Assembly (NCBI GenBank): GCA_016219235.1
Contig: JACRBO010000449.1
Coordinates: forward strand, 1 to 11,045
Direction of reading: 5' to 3'
DNA length: 11,045 nucleotides
Source: Chloroflexota bacterium
GTDB lineage: Bacteria > Chloroflexota > Anaerolineae > Fen-1058
Shown here: positions 5,793 through 11,045 of the stretch, in pieces
Numbering within the stretch: the first letter of the stretch is position 1
How the letters are laid out: each line of letters starts with the position of its first letter
The notes under the pieces: model-generated
Told to the model about the DNA's origin: nothing
The model's database searches: none
Seen by the model: only the letters and a program-made list of their open reading frames with translations
Translations under genes and position numbers: made by a program

Positions 5793-6749
5793 ATGCATTT
5801 TTTTGTGACCGGCGGTGCCGGCTTTATTGGCAGCAATCTGGTTGATCGGTTATTGCAAGCGGGGCATGATGTTACGGTCTACGATAATTTCTCTACGGGC
5901 CAAAGACGTTTTTTGGAGGACGCGCAACGTTCCTCGCGCTTTACTTTGATCGAAGGCGACATGCTTGATCTGCCGCGACTGACCGCCGCGCTGCAAGGCG
6001 CAGCCTTTGTCTTTCACCTGGCGGCCAACGCTGATGTGCGCTTTGGCACTCAACATCCCCGCAAAGACCTGGAACAAAACACGCTAGCCACGTTCAACGT
6101 ATTGGAAGCGATGCGCGCCAATGACATTCGGCGGTTAGCCTTCTCGTCAACCGGTTCAATCTACGGTGAACCGGAAGTGTGGCCCACGCCGGAATCCGCG
6201 CCTTTTCCCGTGCAAACGTCGTTGTATGGCGCATCGAAGTTGGCGGGTGAAGGCTTGATTCAAGCCTATTGCGAGGGCTTCGGCTTTCAAGGCTACATCT
6301 TCCGCTTCGTGTCTATTTTGGGCGAGCGCTACACGCATGGCCATGTCTTCGATTTTTACAAGCGCTTGCGCGCCGAACCTGATCGGTTGAGAGTGCTAGG
6401 CAACGGTCATCAGCGCAAGTCTTATTTGTATGTGCAGGATTGCATCGATGCGATGTTGTTGGCGATCGAGCGCGCGACGGATAAAGTCAATGTCTTCAAT
6501 CTGGGAACCGCCGAATACTGTGAAGTGAATGGCTCCATCGGGTGGATTACGCAGCATCTGGGACTGAACCCCGAACTGGATTATGCTGGTGGCGAACGCG
6601 GTTGGATTGGCGACAGTCCGTTTATCTTTTTGGACACGGCTAAAATTCGCGCATTAGGCTGGACGCCCAAGTTGACCATTCAACAAGGCATCCTTCGTAC
6701 CGTGGAATTTTTGCAGGCCAATCCGTGGGTGCTGGAGGCAGTGGCATGA
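5793..6749 (+). CDS. NAD-dependent nucleotide-sugar epimerase/dehydratase (extended SDR, GalE-like)
   Basis: The 318-residue protein is an extended SDR. The NAD-binding motif GGAGFIG is at residues 7-13, YDNFSTG (typical of GalE-type enzymes) at 30-36, GDMLD at 55-59, and HLAANADVRFG at 75-85. S/T residues in SSTGSIYGE (118-126) and Y145-x3-K149 (LYGASK) form the active site. The C-terminal half carries RKSYLYVQDCIDAM, the usual substrate-side stretch. Length is normal for the family. The ATG at 5793 is preferred to TTG 5781 because GGAGAGG sits at ribosome-site distance. Its stop overlaps the next start as ATGA (6746-6749), so translation is coupled. GalE-type epimerisation at C4, dehydration or C3/C5 chemistry are all possible; the substrate is not identifiable. 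Neighbouring HddA/HddC-like genes suggest an NDP-heptose or related sugar. Confidence 0.85.
   Translation: MHFFVTGGAGFIGSNLVDRLLQAGHDVTVYDNFSTGQRRFLEDAQRSSRFTLIEGDMLDLPRLTAALQGAAFVFHLAANADVRFGTQHPRKDLEQNTLATFNVLEAMRANDIRRLAFSSTGSIYGEPEVWPTPESAPFPVQTSLYGASKLAGEGLIQAYCEGFGFQGYIFRFVSILGERYTHGHVFDFYKRLRAEPDRLRVLGNGHQRKSYLYVQDCIDAMLLAIERATDKVNVFNLGTAEYCEVNGSIGWITQHLGLNPELDYAGGERGWIGDSPFIFLDTAKIRALGWTPKLTIQQGILRTVEFLQANPWVLEAVA
6734..6738 (+). promoter_or_regulatory. ribosome binding site GGAGG deciding ATG 6746
   Basis: GGAGG ends 7 bases before the ATG at 6746. The in-frame GTG at 6725 lies upstream of it and lacks a comparable site, and the Rossmann strand starts right after M1 of the 6746 start. 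Confidence 0.75.
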
Positions 6750-8041
6750 AAGTCTGTGTGTTAGGTCTGTGGCATCTGGGCACGGTGACCGCTGCCTGTT
6801 TGGCCTCCGGCGGCCATGATGTGACTGGCCTCGACTTCGATCAGAAGGTCATTCAAGATTTACAGGCCGGGCAACCGCCGTTATTTGAACCGGGCCTGGA
6901 AGATCTGGTGAAGCGCAGCCTGAGCGAGCAGCGTTTGCGCTTCACGACCGACATCGCCAGTGCGGTGCAAGATGCCGAGATCGTGTGGGTGGCGTATGAC
7001 ACGCCGGTCGATGCTGAAGATCGCGCTGATGTCGAATTTGTCGTCGAGCGCGTCAGTCGCTTATTTCCTTATCTAAACGCGGGCACGCTAGTGCTGATTT
7101 CATCGCAAGTGCCGGTGGGCAGCACGCGGCGTCTGGAAACCGCCTATGCCGCGGAGTTTGCCAACAAACCGATCGGGTTTGGGTATTCACCGGAAAATCT
7201 GCGCCTGGGCAATGCGATTAGCGTTTTCACGCAACCCGATCGCGTGGTGGTGGGCGTCCGATCGGCGGCCGATCAAGCGCGGGTGGCGACGTTGCTGCAA
7301 CCGTTCACCTCGCGCATCGAGTGGATGGCGGTTGAATCGGCCGAGATGACCAAGCACGCACTAAACGCTTTCCTCGCGACTTCGGTGACGTTCATCAACG
7401 AGATTGCATCGATCTGCGAGCAAGTCGGCGCGGATGCGAAGGAAGTGGAACGCGGTCTCAAGAGTGAAGCCCGCATCGGCCCGAAGGCGTATCTGGGGCC
7501 GGGTGGCGCCTTTGCGGGCGGCACACTGGCGCGCGATATTGCCTTCTTGACGCAGATTGGCGCGGCACATCAGTTGCCCATGCACTTGATCTCGGCGGTG
7601 CGGGCCAGCAATGATGCACACAAGCACTGGGCGCGTCGCCGCTTGCAAGATTTGCTAGGTTCGTTGCAGGGGCAACGCATTGCGGTGTGGGGCCTGACGT
7701 ATAAAGCCGGTACGGATACGCTGCGCCGATCAAGCTCGATCGAGTTGTGTGAATGGTTAATCGCTCAGGGTGTGCGGGTTCAAGCCCACGATCCCGCGGT
7801 TAAATCGCTCCCGATAGAACTTGCCAACTCGATGGTGCTGTGCGCCAGCCCGCTGGCCGCACTCGATCAAGCCGTGGCTTTGGTCGTGGCAACGGAATGG
7901 CCTGAGTATCGATCGATCAGCGCCGACGACGTGGCCGCGACGCAAGTCCGCGGGGTGCTGGATGCCAATCGGTTTTTGGGCAAGACGCTGGGCGGTGATT
8001 CGCGCATCCACTACATCGGCGTAGGAGCCAAATCGGTATGA
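6746..8041 (+). CDS. UDP-glucose/GDP-mannose dehydrogenase family protein lacking the catalytic cysteine
   Basis: The 431-residue protein has the three-part layout of nucleotide-sugar 6-dehydrogenases. The N-terminal NAD domain begins KVCVLGLWHLG (residues 2-12), with W-H inside the glycine motif. The middle domain shows K203 and N207 (TKHALNAFLATSVTFINE), and the C-terminal domain starts at VWGLTYKAGTDTLRRSSSIELC. Normal enzymes use Cys in GGSCFPKD for the two-step oxidation of an alcohol to an acid. Here the aligned stretch is AGGTLARD, placing Thr at 260, with Arg in place of Lys before conserved D264. E150 in SPENL matches the family glutamate. Without Cys a covalent thiohemiacetal is impossible, so the enzyme may stop at a two-electron oxidation, use another chemistry, or be non-catalytic. 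Both ends overlap neighbours by ATGA. Confidence 0.85.
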   Translation: MKVCVLGLWHLGTVTAACLASGGHDVTGLDFDQKVIQDLQAGQPPLFEPGLEDLVKRSLSEQRLRFTTDIASAVQDAEIVWVAYDTPVDAEDRADVEFVVERVSRLFPYLNAGTLVLISSQVPVGSTRRLETAYAAEFANKPIGFGYSPENLRLGNAISVFTQPDRVVVGVRSAADQARVATLLQPFTSRIEWMAVESAEMTKHALNAFLATSVTFINEIASICEQVGADAKEVERGLKSEARIGPKAYLGPGGAFAGGTLARDIAFLTQIGAAHQLPMHLISAVRASNDAHKHWARRRLQDLLGSLQGQRIAVWGLTYKAGTDTLRRSSSIELCEWLIAQGVRVQAHDPAVKSLPIELANSMVLCASPLAALDQAVALVVATEWPEYRSISADDVAATQVRGVLDANRFLGKTLGGDSRIHYIGVGAKSV

Positions 8042-8907
8042 CACCTTCACTTGCGGGTCGCAACGCCATCATCACCGGCGCGAATCAAGGGCTGGGCCTG
8101 GCGATTGCGCGTGCGTATGTCAGCGCCGGAGCGAATGTGTTGTTGTGTGCGCGTGATGGCGTGTTGCTGGAACAGGCCCGTGCTGAAGTCGCCGCGTTAG
8201 CCCACGCGGATCAAATCGTTAGGGCGGAAGTGGCCGATGTGTCCAACGCGGCTGGGGTGGAGCGCGTGGTTGCGCGAGCGGTGCAGCAATTTTCGCACGT
8301 GCATATTCTGGTGAACAATGCGGGCGTGTACGGGCCAAAAGGTCCGATCGAGGATGTGGATTGGGCCGAATGGGTCAAGGCCATTGAGATCAATTTGTTC
8401 GGTTCGATCTTGATGTGTCGCGCATTGCTGCCACACTTCAAGACGCAGCGCTATGGCAAGATCATTCAGTTGTCCGGCGGCGGTGCCACCAGTCCGCTAC
8501 CCAACCTCAGCGCGTATGCGGCTTCCAAGGCAGCGATTGTGCGCTTTGCGGAAACGCTGGCCGAAGAAGTGCGCGCCGATCAGATCGATGTGAACTCGAT
8601 CGCGCCGGGGGCGTTGAATACGCGCCTGCTGGATGAAGTGCTGGCGGCCGGTCCGGCGCAAGTGGGCCAGACCTTTTATGATCGCGCCGTGAAGCAGAAG
8701 CAAGACGGCGGCGCACCGCTGGAACGCGGCGCAGATTTAGCCGTATTTTTAGGGTCGGCGGAGAGTGACGGCCTGACCGGCAAATTGATCAGCGCCGTGT
8801 GGGATCCGTGGGAAGATTTGCCCGAACACATGGCCGACCTACAACGCAGCGATGTGTACACTTTGCGGCGCATCGTGCCGCAAGATCGCAACTTGAATTG
8901 GGGGTAA
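8038..8907 (+). CDS. classical short-chain dehydrogenase/reductase
   Basis: A 289-residue classical SDR, an NAD(P)-dependent alcohol or ketone oxidoreductase. The cofactor motif is TGANQGLG (13-20), NNAG is at 93-96, and N118 lies in EINLFG. The active site is S146 (IIQLSGGG) with Y160-x3-K164 (AYAASK). The region after the active site (GALNTRLLDEVLAAG) is the family substrate loop, and the C-terminus runs about 30 residues beyond the usual core. The start ATG overlaps the previous stop as ATGA, with TAGGAG 10 bases upstream. Two bases separate its stop from the oxidoreductase that follows. It probably reduces or oxidises a sugar keto/hydroxy group made by its neighbours; substrate and cofactor preference cannot be read. 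Confidence 0.88.
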   Translation: MTPSLAGRNAIITGANQGLGLAIARAYVSAGANVLLCARDGVLLEQARAEVAALAHADQIVRAEVADVSNAAGVERVVARAVQQFSHVHILVNNAGVYGPKGPIEDVDWAEWVKAIEINLFGSILMCRALLPHFKTQRYGKIIQLSGGGATSPLPNLSAYAASKAAIVRFAETLAEEVRADQIDVNSIAPGALNTRLLDEVLAAGPAQVGQTFYDRAVKQKQDGGAPLERGADLAVFLGSAESDGLTGKLISAVWDPWEDLPEHMADLQRSDVYTLRRIVPQDRNLNWG

Positions 8908-8909
8908 CG

Positions 8910-9926
8910 ATGAAAGCAGCAGGCGAATTAGGCGTAGCCATTATCGGTTGCGGGTTGATTGGACAGAAGCGCGCCAAGGCGTTGTCGCCCGCCCGATTGG
9001 TGGTCTGCGCCGATGTGGCGCTGGAGCGCGCACAAAAATTGGCGCAAACGGTGCCGGGTGCGATCGCTACGCGCGATTGGGCTGAAGCCGTGGCTCATCC
9101 CGAAGTCGAAATAGTTATCATTGCCACGTCGAATAATTCGCTGGCTGAAATTGCTTTGGCGGCGGTGCAAGCGGGCAAGCACGTGCTAGTTGAAAAGCCC
9201 GCCGCGCGTAATGCCGCCGAACTTAAACCGGTGATCGCCGCGGCAGAACAGTCGGGCGTGCAGGTGCGTGTGGGCTTCAATCATCGCTATCATCCGGCCT
9301 TGCTGAAGGCGCGCGAACTGTTTGAAGTGGGCGTACTGGGTGAGATGATGTTCGTGCGCGGACGCTACGGGCACGGCGGGCGCATCGGGTACGATCGGGA
9401 GTGGCGGGCTAATCCGGTTTTGTCCGGCGGCGGCGAACTGCTCGATCAGGGCGTGCATCTCATCGATCTGGCGCGTTGTTTCCTGGGTGACTTCACAGAT
9501 GTGTCGGGCTTCGCGCGCACCTATTTCTGGGACATGCCGGTGGATGACAATGGCTTTATGTTGCTGAAGACCGCGCAACAACAGGTGGCCTTCTTGCACG
9601 TGAGCTGTACCGAATGGAAGAATCTGTTCTCGCTGGAAATTTACGGGCGTGATGCCAAGCTGCATATCGAAGGCCTGGGCGGCAGTTATGGCGTGGAGAA
9701 ATTGACCTACTACAAGATGCTGCCGCAAATGGGACCGCCCGAAACGACGGCGTGGGAATATCCGATGGGCGACAACTCGTGGCAGTTGGAGTTGACGGAA
9801 TTTCTGGAAGACATTCGATTGAAGCGCCTGCCCTCGGCTAATCTGTATGATGCTCGCGCGGCATTGACCATCGTCGAGCAAATTGTGGCGGCGTCCGGTT
9901 ATCCAAGCGAAAGTTGGAAGTCATGA
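8910..9926 (+). CDS. Gfo/Idh/MocA family oxidoreductase
   Basis: The 338-residue protein has the NAD(P)-binding motif GCGLIG at residues 13-18 (IIGCGLIGQKRA) and the diagnostic EKP at 95-97 (HVLVEKPAARN). The C-terminal half has the catalytic helix LLDQGVHLIDLARCFLGD, with the conserved D-x-G-x-H-x-x-D pattern. This family oxidises or reduces sugars and sugar nucleotides, for example UDP-N-acetylglucosamine 3-oxidation and inositol dehydrogenation. The ATG at 8910, two bases after the previous stop and 5 bases after a GGGGG stretch, is chosen over upstream in-frame starts that would overlap the SDR gene by about 110 bp. Its stop overlaps the kinase start as ATGA. Placed with an SDR and an unusual sugar-nucleotide dehydrogenase, it is probably a step in the same sugar pathway; the exact reaction is unknown. 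Confidence 0.88.
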   Translation: MKAAGELGVAIIGCGLIGQKRAKALSPARLVVCADVALERAQKLAQTVPGAIATRDWAEAVAHPEVEIVIIATSNNSLAEIALAAVQAGKHVLVEKPAARNAAELKPVIAAAEQSGVQVRVGFNHRYHPALLKARELFEVGVLGEMMFVRGRYGHGGRIGYDREWRANPVLSGGGELLDQGVHLIDLARCFLGDFTDVSGFARTYFWDMPVDDNGFMLLKTAQQQVAFLHVSCTEWKNLFSLEIYGRDAKLHIEGLGGSYGVEKLTYYKMLPQMGPPETTAWEYPMGDNSWQLELTEFLEDIRLKRLPSANLYDARAALTIVEQIVAASGYPSESWKS

Positions 9927-10903
9927 TTATTACCCGCAGTCCACTGCGCATTACGTTGGGGGGCGGGGGAACCGATCTGCCGTCCTATTATCACGAATAC
10001 GGCGGGTTCTTGATCGCTGCGGCGATCGATAAGTATGTTTACGTGACGGTGATTCGCCCGTTCAAGCCCGGCATCTTCTTGAAGTATTCCGAGTTGGAAC
10101 GGGTGGATCAAGTGCATGACGTCCGGCATCCCATCATGCGCGAAGCCATCAAGATGCTGGACTTCAAGACGCCGCAGTTGGAGATCACGACGCTGGCCGA
10201 TATTCCCGCCGGGACGGGGTTGGGCTCATCGGGCAGTTTTACCACCGCGCTGCTCAAGGCTTTGTATGCGCATCGCCGCCGCTTGATCGAGCCGGGCGAA
10301 CTGGCCGAACTGGCCTGCGATATTGAGATTAATCGACTGGGCGAACCGATCGGCAAACAGGATCAGTACATTGCGGCCTATGGTGGCCTGACGTGCTTTA
10401 ACTTCCGGCCCGATGACGAAGTTGAAGTGTCGCGGCTCAACCTCAGCATGGATACGCTGTTTGAGTTGGAAGACAATTTGCTGTTGTTCTTCACGGGCTT
10501 TGCGCGCAGCGCGGCTAGCATTCTGAACGATCAGAAAACGCGCACGGAAAAATCCGATCCGGCAATGATCGAGAATTTGCATTTCGTGAAGGAACTAGGC
10601 TTGCGCAGCCAGAAGATGTTGGAAGAGGACCGCACCGCCGACTTCGGTGCGCTCTTGCACGAGCACTGGGAACACAAGCGGCGCCGATCGGGCGGCATGA
10701 GCAATCCGCAGATCGACGAGTGGTATGAATTGGGTCGTGCCAACGGGGCCATCGGCGGCAAGCTGGTGGGCGCGGGCGGCGGCGGCTTTTTGATGTTTTA
10801 TGCTGAAGATCGCGCCCGCTTGCGGCAGGCCATGGCGAGAGTCGGCCTGGAAGAAGTGCGTTTCCGCTTTGATTTTGAAGGCACGCGGGTGTTGTTGGGA
10901 TGA
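9923..10903 (+). CDS. hddA: GHMP kinase, D-glycero-D-manno-heptose 7-phosphate kinase-like
   Basis: This 326-residue GHMP-family sugar kinase begins MIITRSPLRITLGGGGTDLPSYY, the N-terminus typical of the HddA group. HddA phosphorylates C1 of D-glycero-D-manno-heptose 7-phosphate. The ATP loop is PAGTGLGSSGS at residues 95-105, and the C-terminal GHMP motif GGKLVGAGGGGF spans about 278-289. EINRLGEPIGKQDQYIAAYGG (135-155) supplies the expected catalytic region. Translation probably starts at ATG 9923, overlapping the previous stop by ATGA; the TTG at 9914 is less likely. The next gene is a sugar nucleotidyltransferase, the normal HddA-HddC pairing. No heptose isomerase (GmhA) or phosphatase (GmhB) is in the window, so a heptose substrate is inferred, and fucokinase-like activity on another sugar remains possible. 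Confidence 0.85.
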   Translation: MIITRSPLRITLGGGGTDLPSYYHEYGGFLIAAAIDKYVYVTVIRPFKPGIFLKYSELERVDQVHDVRHPIMREAIKMLDFKTPQLEITTLADIPAGTGLGSSGSFTTALLKALYAHRRRLIEPGELAELACDIEINRLGEPIGKQDQYIAAYGGLTCFNFRPDDEVEVSRLNLSMDTLFELEDNLLLFFTGFARSAASILNDQKTRTEKSDPAMIENLHFVKELGLRSQKMLEEDRTADFGALLHEHWEHKRRRSGGMSNPQIDEWYELGRANGAIGGKLVGAGGGGFLMFYAEDRARLRQAMARVGLEEVRFRFDFEGTRVLLG

Positions 10904-11045
10904 GTCTCCCCGTAGCGATTTTAGCCGGTGGTTTAGCCACGCGCCTGCGCCCGCTGACCGAGCGCATCCCCAAGTCGCTGCTGGAAGTGGCCGGGCTGCC
11001 CTTCGCCGTGCATCAGATCAAGTTGCTGCGCCGACACGGCCTGAC
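10900..11045 (+). CDS. sugar nucleotidyltransferase, HddC-like (partial, cut by window edge)
   Basis: Only the first 48 codons are present. They encode PVAILAGGLATRLRPLTERIPKSLLEVAG, the signature of NDP-sugar pyrophosphorylases: GG at 10-11, R15 and P24-K25 bind the nucleotide and phosphate. The start ATG overlaps the kinase stop as ATGA (10900-10903). In heptose loci HddC follows HddA and joins the sugar 1-phosphate to a nucleotide, so HddC-like is the best guess. The nucleotide (GTP, CTP, dTTP, UTP) cannot be told from this fragment. Confidence 0.85.
   Translation, partial: MSLPVAILAGGLATRLRPLTERIPKSLLEVAGLPFAVHQIKLLRRHGL

Noticed and set aside
8799..8909. Longer N-terminus for the Gfo/Idh/MocA protein
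   Set aside because: The extension is an out-of-frame reading of the SDR 3' end; ATG 8910 lies just before the Rossmann motif and after a G-rich ribosome site.
9186..9881. Minus-strand 231-residue frame opposite the Gfo/Idh/MocA gene
   Set aside because: Shadow of a confidently identified plus-strand gene; no ribosome site and no family motif.
1..11045. CRISPR array, rRNA operon, complete IS element
   Set aside because: No regularly spaced repeats with unique spacers, no rRNA-like blocks and no transposase with terminal repeats were seen; the only repeats are the short ones at 63-128.

Overview
The window reads as a high-GC bacterial chromosome carrying two surface-sugar gene groups, with a small piece of foreign DNA at its left edge. 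The lineage cannot be fixed from the sequence. A stand-alone ResB-like protein, a tRNA-like 3' end without an encoded CCA, and a GLWHLG-type nucleotide-sugar dehydrogenase would fit Chloroflexota (Anaerolineae-like), but this is a weak inference. GATC is about four-fold over-represented in the chromosomal genes (26 sites counted in the 1,509-bp ResB-like gene) and sparse in the foreign piece (one site in the integrase reading frame).

Left edge (1-700): a tyrosine recombinase keeps its whole catalytic domain but no recognisable N-terminal DNA-binding domain. Short ATGCAC-type repeats precede it. Its stop codon lies a few bases before a sequence with the form of a tRNA 3' half (T-arm, acceptor strand), which is followed by a rho-independent terminator. 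This is the usual appearance of an integrated element's end at a tRNA attachment site, so the element would lie to the left and the chromosome would resume near 627.

Middle (715-5200): a ResB-like membrane protein of cytochrome c maturation comes first. It is followed by uridine kinase (udk, apparently leaderless), an extended SDR nucleotide-sugar epimerase/reductase, and an RfbH/DdhC-type CDP-4-keto-6-deoxyglucose 3-dehydrase with its diagnostic His-for-Lys exchange and exact C-X57-C-X1-C-X7-C iron-sulfur motif. The last two point to a CDP-3,6-dideoxyhexose branch.

Right part (5231-11045, continuing past the edge): a strong-looking promoter carrying three palindromes drives a MarR-type regulator of the EPS-associated class. 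Six tightly packed genes follow: an extended SDR epimerase, a UDP-glucose/GDP-mannose dehydrogenase homologue whose catalytic Cys position is Thr, a classical SDR, a Gfo/Idh/MocA oxidoreductase, an HddA-like GHMP sugar kinase, and the start of an HddC-like sugar nucleotidyltransferase. Four of the five junctions in this set are ATGA overlaps, implying a translationally coupled operon. The kinase and nucleotidyltransferase would make an NDP-sugar (a heptose by homology). The four NAD(P)-dependent enzymes would remodel it or a related sugar. I do not recognise this enzyme combination as a described pathway, and the Cys-to-Thr dehydrogenase is its most distinctive member.
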